Positions 39,627-48,645 of a stretch of DNA of 64,000 nucleotides are shown here, piece by piece. The position numbers were made by a program, and so were the translations under genes. The stretch's first letter is position 1. Each line of letters starts with the position of its first letter. Origin of the DNA: Pseudoalteromonas apostichopi (GTDB taxonomy: Bacteria > Pseudomonadota > Gammaproteobacteria > Enterobacterales > Alteromonadaceae); the NCBI RefSeq assembly GCF_030297135.1, contig NZ_AP028065.1, positions 310,001-374,000 of the forward strand, given 5' to 3'. Under the pieces are notes generated by a model. That model was not told the origin of the DNA, did not search any database, and saw only the letters and a list, made by a program, of their open reading frames with translations.

Positions 39627-42533
39627 CTAATCTAGCGCAGTGCAACCTTGATTATAAATAAAAATTTTATTACGCCCGTTGTTTTTAGCGTTATAAAGAG
39701 CTGTATCTGCATGTGATAATAAACGGTCATAATCAGTAACTTCTGCATTATCTGCAACGCCAAAACTAACCGTCACTGAGAGCTCTTGTGCTAATTCTGA
39801 AAAATCGTAATCGGCTATTTCTAAACGGATAATTTCACACATTTTTGCAGCTTCTTCAGCATTTTTATATGGGAACAGCAGAGTAAACTCTTCACCGCCC
39901 CAACGAGCGGCATAACCTTCATCAGGAAAGTTCAGGCGCAGCAAACGAGCAATTTCACATATCACTTTATCGCCAATTAAGTGCGAGAAGTTGTCATTAA
40001 TAAGTTTGAAATGATCAATATCCATAATGGCAATACTAAGCGTTTTATTATCACGCTGAAATTGATTAAAGTTTTCAGATAACCAGCTATCGAAAGCTCG
40101 TCTGTTCGGTAATTGCGTTAACTGATCATGGTTCGCTAAATGAGCAAAAGCATCCGCTTGGGTTTGTAAATCATGCATTTGCTGTTCAACTTTTTCGGTT
40201 AACTCAATTTCAATACGCTTATAATGATATAAGCGGTATTTATAAATGACATAAGCAGTAAAAAGTACGGCAATTAAGATAAATAACTTAAAGCTAGTTT
40301 TTTGCCAAAAATAAGGGGCGATTTTAAAACGCAGTACTTGCTCATTATTTTGCCAATCACTATTAGGATACCCTGCACGCACTTTAAAGGTATATTCACC
40401 CGGCGGTAAATTGGTGTACTCCGTAATGGCCAGACGCCCCCTGTCTACCCATTGTTGATTATAACCACTTAATTGAGTTTGGTAGTTTAAACGCCCAGGC
40501 ATGATAAAACTAAGCCCTGCATAGTTAAACGAAACACGAGAAACACCAGCAGGTAAACTCAAAACTTCATTACCAACAGGTAAAGTCATTGGTTTGCCAT
40601 CGACTTCAAAGCTTTCAATAACCGTCGATAATCGTCGTTTACTAGCTTCTTTTAAGCGCTCTGGTGTTACGATAGCGACACCTTTAGCAGTAGCAACCCA
40701 TATTTGTCCATCGGAATGAAGAACAGCTGCAGGGTTTGAACCGCCATTTGCTTGCGCGCTCAACATGCCATCGCCTTCATCATAAAGCTGCATCGAAATG
40801 CTCATTGGTTGAACTTTTTCAGGGTTATCTAGTATTGCAACTAACTGAGCTTTGTTGACTTGAATAACACCACGGTTACTGGTCAGCCATAATGAGTCAC
40901 CTTGCTCAATTACTTGGAACAGCTTATCAACTGGTAAACCATGATCTCGACCAAACAAGCTCATTTTATCTGTGCTGAGATTGTAGCGAACTAGGCCTCT
41001 ATCAGTAGCAAGCCACATAGTATCGTCATCTAAATAAAAGCCGAATGCATACTCAGTACTGAACTGCTTTGGAAACTCTAGAGTTTTAAACTGCTTTGTT
41101 GCTGGGTCATAAATTGAAACACCGACCCCCGTACCAACCCATAACCTGCCATGGTCATCTTCGACAAGGGCCATAATGAAATCACCAATTAAACCATCTT
41201 CTGTGGTGAATAATTCAGTTTGCCCGGCAGGATCTATTTTGGTTAAACCACCCGCAGTGCCAATCCATAAGTTATCCATTTTATCGAACAACACAGCGCG
41301 AACTTCATTACTAATCAAACCATTACTGCGATTTCTTACTGGGTAAATTTGTTTGTTTACCACTTTCATTAAACCTGCAGTATAAGTGCCTAACCACACT
41401 GTGCCTTGTTTATCTTCGGTTAAACTTAAAACTGATAGCGGGTCTTTTTCATAGGCTTGGCTAAGAGTTGTGAGCTTGCCATTTTCAATACGGTTTAAAC
41501 CATTACTACTGCCCACCCACAAACTACCATCAGAATGCGATAACACGGTACGCACATAGTCAGATGCAAGCCCACGACTTTGACTCCAATTTGTAAATGG
41601 CGCTTCGCGCAGGCGAAATAAACCAGCATTAGTGCCAACCCAGATACTTTTTTCGCGATCTTGCAGTAAAGATAAAATACGGTTGTTGGGTAAACCATCA
41701 TCGGCGGCCAAGTTTTCAAGTCCTACACTGCTGAGTCTGAACACCCCTTTATTGATGGTACCAAACCACAAATCGCCTTCACTATCTTCAAGTAAGCTAG
41801 AAATAGATTCTTTATTCAGTACAGGGTCAACAGAAATGAATTTGTCTTGCTGCTTTTTCCATACTCCCTTTTCGGTCCCAACAATTAAGGTACCTGAACT
41901 AGTGAGTAACAAAGTAAAGACAGAGGCGTCAGGTAGGCCTGATTCTTGACCTACTCTACGAACTTGATTATTAATAATTTGATAGAGTCCATCACTGGTA
42001 GCAGCCCAGATCACCCCAGTTTTGTCCTGTAAAAGACGATATGCGCTCAGCTTATCAAGTAACTTTTGCTCAGTGGCATTTTCAGAAGCACGATAAGTAA
42101 TGCCTTGTCCTTCTAGTGCTAACCAAAGCTCACCTTGTTCAGTGACAAGCGCATGATTTACCATCGCAGAAGAACTGGGTAATGCGCGCCACCCACCTTG
42201 TGAGCGAAGAGCAATACCACCTCGCGCACCAACGATATATAAATCTCCATTATCCATGGGAATAAGGCTACGTAAGCCTGAATCTGGTAAACCAGGAATT
42301 TCTGTGCGAGTGAAAAGTTTAAACTCACGGCCATTAAAGCGAGAAAGGCCTTCCCAAGTCGCTATCCAAATGTAGCCATCTTTAGTTTGCGTAACGCTAT
42401 TAATACTATTATGAGGAAGTCCGGCGCGAGTGCTCCAAGTCTCTGTAAAGTAGTCACTCAGAGAGAGGCGTGCAGAGTCTGCAAAAGCGCTGAAACATAA
42501 GAAAAGAAAAATACAACTAACTACCCGCACCAT
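39627..42533 (-). CDS. Propeller-type sensor diguanylate cyclase
   Basis: The 968 residues open with a signal peptide ('VVSCIFLFLCFSAFADSA'). Residues about 30-680 are two-component-regulator propeller repeats ('GYIWIATWEGLSRFNGREF', 'LWVGTNAGLFRL'), then a Y_Y_Y domain ('NLPPGEYTFKVRAGY'), one transmembrane helix near 760 ('LFILIAVLFTAYVIYK') and a C-terminal GGDEF domain with active 'RWGGEEFTLLF' and 'DIDHFKLINDNFSH'. It would sense a periplasmic ligand and make cyclic di-GMP. The RxxD inhibitory site normally just upstream of GGEEF reads PDEG, so product inhibition may be absent. Confidence 0.92.
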   Translation of the reverse strand: MVRVVSCIFLFLCFSAFADSARLSLSDYFTETWSTRAGLPHNSINSVTQTKDGYIWIATWEGLSRFNGREFKLFTRTEIPGLPDSGLRSLIPMDNGDLYIVGARGGIALRSQGGWRALPSSSAMVNHALVTEQGELWLALEGQGITYRASENATEQKLLDKLSAYRLLQDKTGVIWAATSDGLYQIINNQVRRVGQESGLPDASVFTLLLTSSGTLIVGTEKGVWKKQQDKFISVDPVLNKESISSLLEDSEGDLWFGTINKGVFRLSSVGLENLAADDGLPNNRILSLLQDREKSIWVGTNAGLFRLREAPFTNWSQSRGLASDYVRTVLSHSDGSLWVGSSNGLNRIENGKLTTLSQAYEKDPLSVLSLTEDKQGTVWLGTYTAGLMKVVNKQIYPVRNRSNGLISNEVRAVLFDKMDNLWIGTAGGLTKIDPAGQTELFTTEDGLIGDFIMALVEDDHGRLWVGTGVGVSIYDPATKQFKTLEFPKQFSTEYAFGFYLDDDTMWLATDRGLVRYNLSTDKMSLFGRDHGLPVDKLFQVIEQGDSLWLTSNRGVIQVNKAQLVAILDNPEKVQPMSISMQLYDEGDGMLSAQANGGSNPAAVLHSDGQIWVATAKGVAIVTPERLKEASKRRLSTVIESFEVDGKPMTLPVGNEVLSLPAGVSRVSFNYAGLSFIMPGRLNYQTQLSGYNQQWVDRGRLAITEYTNLPPGEYTFKVRAGYPNSDWQNNEQVLRFKIAPYFWQKTSFKLFILIAVLFTAYVIYKYRLYHYKRIEIELTEKVEQQMHDLQTQADAFAHLANHDQLTQLPNRRAFDSWLSENFNQFQRDNKTLSIAIMDIDHFKLINDNFSHLIGDKVICEIARLLRLNFPDEGYAARWGGEEFTLLFPYKNAEEAAKMCEIIRLEIADYDFSELAQELSVTVSFGVADNAEVTDYDRLLSHADTALYNAKNNGRNKIFIYNQGCTALD

Positions 42534-42664
42534 AAAACTAAAACCCTGATATTTATTATCGTTCTATTCAGTGATGTAGCTCTGTGAAGCCAAAGTCATC
42601 GCTAACTTCAGATAATACTACATTAGTTGCAATTCTTACTCACTTTAATGACATTTAGCAACAA

Positions 42665-43321
42665 TCAATTACAAAAATTCGTAATTTTATCTTGCAGTAT
42701 TTTCACAAATCGCGCCACATGTAAGCCATCCATCAAAGCATGATGCACATCAATTGAGAGTGGCATCTTGCCAGTTTTCGAGTCATATTGACCAAACACA
42801 AACTTAGGTATACCAAGGCCGTGCCCCTCACTCACGGCATGCGAGAAGCCTGTGAAGTTTAACCATGGAAGCACTGAGATATGAATAAGATCAGGCTGCC
42901 CTTCTGTTGCAGCAAATGCATCAGAAAAAAATGGCTTTGCTTTACTTGTTTTGCTCGCTGCAATGGCATGTTTTGAGAAATCGTCCATCGACGCTTGTTT
43001 TTCAAAATAACTAAAGCGGAATGTTTCATCTTCAGCAAGCTCTACAACACTGCCTCTTACCGATGACAGTTGTACTGGCAAACAATCAATAATACGTTGA
43101 CGCATCGGCGCATAATCATGGCATGCTTCAAGTGTTAGGTAGACATAGCAGTGAAAAAACGAATAAGACTCTGTTTTACATTTAGTGTAGAGAGCTGCCA
43201 TATCGAGCGAAACACACACATTAAAATAAGGCAGAGAAAATTCTTTGAAAAAAGCAAAATGCTGTTTACGAGGCCAAGTCGCTAGATCAATAGGCGTGAT
43301 TTCACAAGATGGAGCTTTCAT
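42665..43321 (-). CDS. Chloramphenicol acetyltransferase-like protein
   Basis: The 218 residues match the CAT family (type A) in length and motifs: an N-terminal 'WPRKQHFAFFKEFSLPYFNV', 'LPWLNFTGFSH' and the active site 'SIDVHHALMDGLHVARF', where the His and Asp of HHxxxDG are kept. Genuine resistance enzymes more often read HHAVCDG. Whether it acetylates chloramphenicol or another small hydroxyl acceptor cannot be said. No mobile element flanks it, so it looks like a chromosomal gene. Confidence 0.85.
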   Translation of the reverse strand: MKAPSCEITPIDLATWPRKQHFAFFKEFSLPYFNVCVSLDMAALYTKCKTESYSFFHCYVYLTLEACHDYAPMRQRIIDCLPVQLSSVRGSVVELAEDETFRFSYFEKQASMDDFSKHAIAASKTSKAKPFFSDAFAATEGQPDLIHISVLPWLNFTGFSHAVSEGHGLGIPKFVFGQYDSKTGKMPLSIDVHHALMDGLHVARFVKILQDKITNFCN

Positions 43322-43402
43322 TAGGTGTCCTCGAAATTTAAAAGCTGAGTGTACCTAGCAAGCTTAACTTCGTCACCTTGATGCGATAAATAACAGATAC
43401 AA

Positions 43403-43427
43403 AAAAGGTGCGACTTGCGCACCTTTT
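43403..43427 (-). terminator. Terminator of the leucine dehydrogenase gene
   Basis: AAAAGGTGCG / CGCACCTTTT arms with a five-base loop are followed by T-runs on both strands. Confidence 0.85.
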
Positions 43428-43455
43428 TAACTATAAACTTAGTCGATTTACTAAA

Positions 43456-44496
43456 TTATAAGCCGTTTTCGATGATTTCTAATGCTAGCTCATCTGCAAT
43501 TAAATGCGTCGACTTTTGCTCTTTTTCAGAGCGAGCAAAGATTTCAGTTAGGGTATCAAAGATGCCTTCAACGTGTTTCGTTGATGCTTCTGCACTATAA
43601 CCTTCTGGCGCTGTTTCGTAGTAAACGTTGATGATACCACCTGCGTTAATTACGTAATCTGGAGCGTATAAGATACCTTTTTCACGAATAATTTCACCGT
43701 GACGAGACTCTGCTAATTGGTTATTCGCACAACCTGCAATAATCGTTGCTTTTAAACGAGGGATAGTCGTGTCGTTTACCGTTGCGCCTAGTGCACACGG
43801 TGCATAAACATCGACATCTAAGTCGTAGATTTCATCAATACCAACAGCCGTAGCGTTAAAGTCATTAACAACACGCTCAACAGCTTGCTCATTGATATCT
43901 GTTACAAATAACGTTGCGCCCGCTTCGTGTAAATGCTTACATAGGCCATACGCCACCGCACCTAAACCTTGAACTGCTACTTTAACACCTGCTAGGTCTT
44001 GGTGACCACGTTGATGTTGTAATGCAGCTTTAATACCTAAGAATGTACCATAAGCAGTGAAAGGTGATGGGTTACCACTTTTACCTTCAAGACCTAATAC
44101 ATAGTTAGTTTCTTTATTCATAATAGCAACATCGTCACAGGTGATGTTCACGTCTTCAGCTGAATAGTAGCTACCGCTTAATCGCTCTAATTGACGACCA
44201 AATGCACGGAAAAGTTGCTCTGATTTTATTTCTTTTGCATTACCAATAATCACTGACTTACCGCCACCAAATGGTAAGCGTGCCACAGCATTTTTATACG
44301 TCATACCTTTTGATAAACGTAGTGCGTCAGTTACAGCATCTTCATCTGTTGAGTAGTCCCACATTCTGCAACCACCAACTGCTGGACCTAACTTGGTATT
44401 ATGAACCGCGATAATAGCTTTTAGGCCTGATTCTTTATCTGAACAAAACACCACTTGCTCGTGGTTATCAAAGTCGACTTTATTAAATACAGCCAC
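43456..44496 (-). CDS. ldh: Leucine dehydrogenase (Glu/Leu/Phe/Val family)
   Basis: The 346-residue cytoplasmic enzyme oxidatively deaminates leucine and other branched-chain amino acids with NAD. It has the catalytic Lys region 'VARLPFGGGKSVIIGNAK', 'GGCRMWDYSTDEDAVTDALR', and the NAD-binding 'VAVQGLGAVAYGLCKHLHEAG'. Length and motifs fit leucine dehydrogenase rather than hexameric glutamate dehydrogenase. It is single, and a LiuR-like palindrome lies about 230 bp upstream. Confidence 0.9.
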   Translation of the reverse strand: MAVFNKVDFDNHEQVVFCSDKESGLKAIIAVHNTKLGPAVGGCRMWDYSTDEDAVTDALRLSKGMTYKNAVARLPFGGGKSVIIGNAKEIKSEQLFRAFGRQLERLSGSYYSAEDVNITCDDVAIMNKETNYVLGLEGKSGNPSPFTAYGTFLGIKAALQHQRGHQDLAGVKVAVQGLGAVAYGLCKHLHEAGATLFVTDINEQAVERVVNDFNATAVGIDEIYDLDVDVYAPCALGATVNDTTIPRLKATIIAGCANNQLAESRHGEIIREKGILYAPDYVINAGGIINVYYETAPEGYSAEASTKHVEGIFDTLTEIFARSEKEQKSTHLIADELALEIIENGL

Positions 44497-44853
44497 AGTT
44501 AAATACTCCGAAATTTTCTTACCCTAAGGGGTGTGAGCGCTGAAAGTGCCGAGACTTTATCACTTCGTTTGCTCCCTTGCCACTATATGAGATGATAAAA
44601 CTAAGCAAAGTTCTCCTGCCGAAATAACAACTCAAAAAATAACACTTTAAAGAAAAAACACACCATAAAAAGCACACTTTAAGCATTGTTAATTCAAAAC
44701 AAAATATTAACATTGCATACTTAATTACGTGAACGTAAAGGTAAAGTATAGCGTAAAGAAAATATTACAAAGAAATTGTATCGATAAAGCCAAGAAATAT
44801 ATGCTTTTTAAGGGTATGGTGAAGAAATAACTAAGACTGGTCAGAGCTGAAAA
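44497..44853. other. Intergenic region upstream of ldh
   Basis: About 360 AT-rich bases hold the ldh leader and control region, including the palindrome at 44725-44738. I see no small gene with a ribosome site and no RNA signature. Confidence 0.5.
44725..44738. promoter_or_regulatory. LiuR-like palindrome upstream of ldh
   Basis: TTACGTGAACGTAA is a TTACGT palindrome around GA. MerR-family LiuR regulators of branched-chain amino-acid use bind TTnACGT-type palindromes in Alteromonadales, and leucine dehydrogenase is a logical target. The distance to the start (230 bp) is rather long. Confidence 0.5.
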
Positions 44854-44875
44854 AAACGGCGCTGTTGCGCCGTTT
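44851..44875 (-). terminator. Terminator of the fumarase gene
   Basis: AAACGGCGC / GCGCCGTTT arms (44854-44862 and 44867-44875) with a four-base loop are followed by seven T on the minus strand. Confidence 0.88.
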
Positions 44876-44896
44876 ATTTAAAGAGTTACAAGATGG

Positions 44897-46423
44897 TTAT
44901 TTTAATTTGCCATCAAGTTCTTCGATCTTTGCTTTCCAAATAGCTGGACCTTGCGTATGCGCATTCGCACCTTCACTATCAACAGCAACGGTTACTGGCA
45001 TATCTTCTACTTCAAACTCGTAGATTGCTTCCATACCTAAATCTTCGAACGCAACAACACGTGCTTTCTTGATTGCTTTAGAAACAAGGTAAGCTGCACC
45101 ACCTACCGCCATTAAGTAGATAGACTTATTGTTTTTGATTGATTCTACTGTAGCAGGACCACGCTCAGCTTTACCAATCATACCGATGATGCCTGTGTTT
45201 TCTAACATCATATCGGTGAATTTATCCATACGAGTCGCAGTTGTAGGGCCTGCTGGGCCTACTGCTTCATCACCCACAGCATCTACAGGGCCAACGTAGT
45301 AGATAAACTTGTTATCAAAATCAACGCCTTCTGGTAAACCTTCACCTGATTGGATCATGTCTTGTAGACGCTTATGAGCTGCATCACGACCCGTTAAGAT
45401 AGTACCAGACAGAAGTACAGTTTCACCCATCTTCCATTCTTGCGTATCTTCTTTAGTCAGTGTGTTTAAATCAACGCGACGTGTACCTTCGCCAACTTCA
45501 AAAGTTACTTCTGGCCAATCTTCTAGTTTCGGTGCTTTAAGATCAGCAGGGCCTGAACCATCTAACGTAAAGTGAACGTGACGAGTTGCTGCACAGTTAG
45601 GGATCATAACCACTGGTTTAGAGGCTGCGTGAGTCGGTGCCGTTTTGATTTTTACATCAACCACTGTTGTTAAACCGCCTAGGCCTTGTGCACCAATACC
45701 TAATTTATTTGCACGTTCGAAGATATCGATACGCATTTTTTCTTCAGTCGTTTCTGCACCACGCTCAATAAGCTCGTGAATATCAACTGGGTCCATTAGA
45801 GATTCTTTCGCAAGAACAGCTGCTTTTTCTGCAGTACCACCAATACCTATACCAAGCATGCCAGGTGGACACCAACCCGCCCCCATCGTTGGTAATGTTT
45901 TTTCAACCCATGCAGCCACATCATCAGACGGGTTAAGCATAACCATTTTCGTTTTATTTTCTGAACCACCGCCCTTCGCTGCCACCATTACTTCAACTTC
46001 AGCGCCTGGCACTAAGTCTATATGAACAACTGATGGTGTATTGTCTTTGGTGTTTTTACGCGTACCAGCAGGGTCTGCAACAATTGATGCACGTAATGGG
46101 TTATCTGGGTTTAAGTATGCGCGACGGGTACCTTCATCAACCATTTGCTGAACAGTCATGTCTGTTTTATCCCACTTAACATCCATACCTACTTTTACGA
46201 AACAAGTAATGATACCTGTATCTTGGCACAGTGGACGTTTACCTTCAGCTGACATACGAGAGTTAATTAATATTTGCGCAATGGCATCTTTTGCCGCTTT
46301 GCTTTGCTCTTTATTGTAAGCTTTTTCTAAGGCTTGTACGAAATCGAGAGGGTGATAAAAAGAAATGTATTGCAATGCATCTTCAATGCTATCAATGAAG
46401 TCTTGCTGACGAATTGTACTCAT
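44897..46423 (-). CDS. fumA: Class I fumarate hydratase
   Basis: This cytoplasmic [4Fe-4S] enzyme hydrates fumarate to malate in the TCA cycle. The 508 residues contain 'PLCQDTGIITCFVKVGMD' and 'APTHAASKPVVMIPNCAATR' with two of the cluster cysteines, and the C-terminal fumarase beta domain with 'GTILTGRDAAHKRLQD' and 'VGPAGPTTATRMDKFT'. It is oxygen-sensitive in the family, unlike class II FumC. Single gene. Confidence 0.95.
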   Translation of the reverse strand: MSTIRQQDFIDSIEDALQYISFYHPLDFVQALEKAYNKEQSKAAKDAIAQILINSRMSAEGKRPLCQDTGIITCFVKVGMDVKWDKTDMTVQQMVDEGTRRAYLNPDNPLRASIVADPAGTRKNTKDNTPSVVHIDLVPGAEVEVMVAAKGGGSENKTKMVMLNPSDDVAAWVEKTLPTMGAGWCPPGMLGIGIGGTAEKAAVLAKESLMDPVDIHELIERGAETTEEKMRIDIFERANKLGIGAQGLGGLTTVVDVKIKTAPTHAASKPVVMIPNCAATRHVHFTLDGSGPADLKAPKLEDWPEVTFEVGEGTRRVDLNTLTKEDTQEWKMGETVLLSGTILTGRDAAHKRLQDMIQSGEGLPEGVDFDNKFIYYVGPVDAVGDEAVGPAGPTTATRMDKFTDMMLENTGIIGMIGKAERGPATVESIKNNKSIYLMAVGGAAYLVSKAIKKARVVAFEDLGMEAIYEFEVEDMPVTVAVDSEGANAHTQGPAIWKAKIEELDGKLK

Positions 46424-46604
46424 TACGGGTTCCTTAAGTTTTTATCGCGTAGCGCTGTACGTGATCCTGAGTAAACCGGTGACGAAGATTTACTCTACGG
46501 GTTAGTCATGGCATCACTATAAAGGAAATCATAACGCTGCCAATCAAATTTAACTTATGATACCCTCCTCGCCCGTTTCGGGCTAGTTATTCAGGGCAAT
46601 GTAG

Positions 46605-47948
46605 ATGATAAACGATGAAAATTTATGCATTAAATTAGAATTAAGCGGTGATTGCATCACGCTATTTACTCATTTCGCTCATTTGCCCCACGCCGTGTTA
46701 CTTGATTCAGCTAATAGCGAGCATGTGAATAGCCGTTTCGATATCATTGCCATTGCGCCATTAAAGCAATTAGAGGTGCGCGACAATCAGTGCTTTGTAG
46801 ATGGTAAATTACAATCAAGTGATTGCTTTAGTTTGATGAAATCTGGTCTTAGGGAGTTTAATCACACACCAAACTCAAACAACCTACCTTTTACTGGTGG
46901 TTGGCTTGGTTATTTTGGTTATGATTTAGGTCGCGTGATTGAAAGCATGCCGACTACTGCCGAAAACGATATTAATATGCCGCAAATGGCAATAGGTCTT
47001 TATCCTGATGCCCTTATTTTTGATAAGCAACAACAAAGCTGGTTTTACGTCTGTCAGCCAAATCATAATCGCTTAGCACTCTATCAACAGCAGCTAAACG
47101 AAACACCAGAAAGTGCAGAGTTCGCTCTAACAAGTGACTGGCACTCAAATATGACCAAAGCCAGCTACAGCGAAAAGTTTGAACAAATTCAAGCTTATTT
47201 AAAAAGCGGTGATTGCTACCAAATCAACCTTGCTCAGCGATTTAAAGCTGAATTTTCGGGTTCAACATGGCAAGCCTATAAACAGTTGCGAGAAGCCAAT
47301 AAAGCACCATTCTCAAGCTATATAAACCACCCTGATGGCGCTATTTTATCAATCTCGCCTGAGCGTTTTATTTCAGTTAATCAGGGCCAAATAGAAACCA
47401 AACCAATTAAAGGAACGCTTCCTCGTTTGGCCGACCATGAACAAGACCAAGCGCAAGCTTCTCGCTTACAACAATCTGAGAAAGACCGTGCGGAAAATGT
47501 CATGATTGTCGATCTTTTGCGTAATGATTTAGGAAAAGTTGCCCGTCCAGGTAGTGTCACCGTGCCGTCCTTATTTGCCATAGAGAGCTTTCCGGCAGTA
47601 CATCACTTAGTAAGTACTGTGCGCGCAGAATTAACGGATGGCAAAGATGCCGTTGACCAAATTCATGCTGCTTTTCCAGGCGGTTCAATTACTGGAGCAC
47701 CAAAAATTCGTGCAATGGAAATTATAGAAGAGCTTGAACCGCATCGTCGTAATGTTTACTGCGGCTCAATTGGCTATTTGAGTGCCTGTGGCAACATGGA
47801 TACTAGTATCACAATTCGTACTTTAGTGTGTCATCAAGGTGCTATCTATTGCTGGGCTGGCGGTGGCATTGTGGCTGATTCAAAGGTCGACTTGGAGTAC
47901 CAAGAAACTTACGATAAAGTAAATAAAATACTGCCTTTGTTAAAGTAA
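46605..47948 (+). CDS. pabB: Aminodeoxychorismate synthase component I
   Basis: PabB turns chorismate into 4-amino-4-deoxychorismate for folate. The 447 residues contain 'SGDCYQINLAQRFKAEF', 'LSISPERFISV', the family-specific 'ETKPIKGTLPR' with the active-site Lys, 'MIVDLLRNDLGKV' and 'FPGGSITGAPKIRAMEIIEE'. The PIKGT form separates PabB from anthranilate synthase TrpE (PIAGT). nudL follows after 17 bases, as is common in gammaproteobacteria. Confidence 0.95.
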   Translation: MINDENLCIKLELSGDCITLFTHFAHLPHAVLLDSANSEHVNSRFDIIAIAPLKQLEVRDNQCFVDGKLQSSDCFSLMKSGLREFNHTPNSNNLPFTGGWLGYFGYDLGRVIESMPTTAENDINMPQMAIGLYPDALIFDKQQQSWFYVCQPNHNRLALYQQQLNETPESAEFALTSDWHSNMTKASYSEKFEQIQAYLKSGDCYQINLAQRFKAEFSGSTWQAYKQLREANKAPFSSYINHPDGAILSISPERFISVNQGQIETKPIKGTLPRLADHEQDQAQASRLQQSEKDRAENVMIVDLLRNDLGKVARPGSVTVPSLFAIESFPAVHHLVSTVRAELTDGKDAVDQIHAAFPGGSITGAPKIRAMEIIEELEPHRRNVYCGSIGYLSACGNMDTSITIRTLVCHQGAIYCWAGGGIVADSKVDLEYQETYDKVNKILPLLK

Positions 47949-47965
47949 AAGTTGAAGTAACTACC

Positions 47966-48544
47966 TTGAATAGTCAGCAAATAATAGCTCGTTTTAGTTT
48001 AAGTAAAACCACACAGAGCCCTAGCACCATTCGCTTTAATGCCGAAAAGCGCGCCAGTGCCGTGATGCTACCATTGCTTGATGTAAATGACGAAGCACAT
48101 TTATTACTATGTAAACGACCAAGTTATCTGCTTCACCACCCGGGGGAAATTTGCTTACCAGGTGGTAAGTATGAAAAGCATGATGACTCTTTGATGCACA
48201 CAGCCCTTCGAGAGCTCAATGAAGAGCTCAATATTGCGACACATCAAGTGACGGTTCACGGTAAATTACACCAATACGCGACCCTAACCGGTTTCACTAT
48301 TGAGCCATTTGTTTGTGTCCTTAGCGAAGGCACAACATGGCAGGCAGATCCCAACGAAGTTGCTGCTAGCTTTTTACTGCCTTTATCTTATTTGAGTAAT
48401 CAACAAAATTGGCAGCCCCTGCCCTTTGAACGAAATGGTAAAATCATTATTTTACAAGGCTTAATGACCCCGCATGGTCTGCTTTGGGGGGCAACAGCCA
48501 GCATTATTAATAACTTTATCAAACAGCTCGCCCTACCAGTTTAA
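47966..48544 (+). CDS. nudL: CoA pyrophosphatase (Nudix)
   Basis: The 192 residues form one Nudix domain with 'GEICLPGGKYEKHDD' and 'ALRELNEELNIA', the box variant of the NudL/YeaB group, and 'GFTIEPFVCVLS'. It cleaves coenzyme A to phosphopantetheine and 3',5'-ADP. The start is TTG at 47966, with a weak GAAG site, since no ATG precedes the conserved region. It is in one transcript with pabB. Confidence 0.88.
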   Translation: MNSQQIIARFSLSKTTQSPSTIRFNAEKRASAVMLPLLDVNDEAHLLLCKRPSYLLHHPGEICLPGGKYEKHDDSLMHTALRELNEELNIATHQVTVHGKLHQYATLTGFTIEPFVCVLSEGTTWQADPNEVAASFLLPLSYLSNQQNWQPLPFERNGKIIILQGLMTPHGLLWGATASIINNFIKQLALPV

Positions 48545-48645
48545 TTATCCTGCTTTTAGGGTTACACAGACACGTTTAAACGTTATCATGTGGCACCGTT
48601 CAAAGGCAGGTAGTATGCCGTTAATAGAAAAATGAGTAGCAAATT

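Noticed and set aside
42665..43321. Mobile resistance cassette
   Set aside because: No integron, transposase or inverted repeats flank the CAT-like gene, and neighbours are chromosomal.
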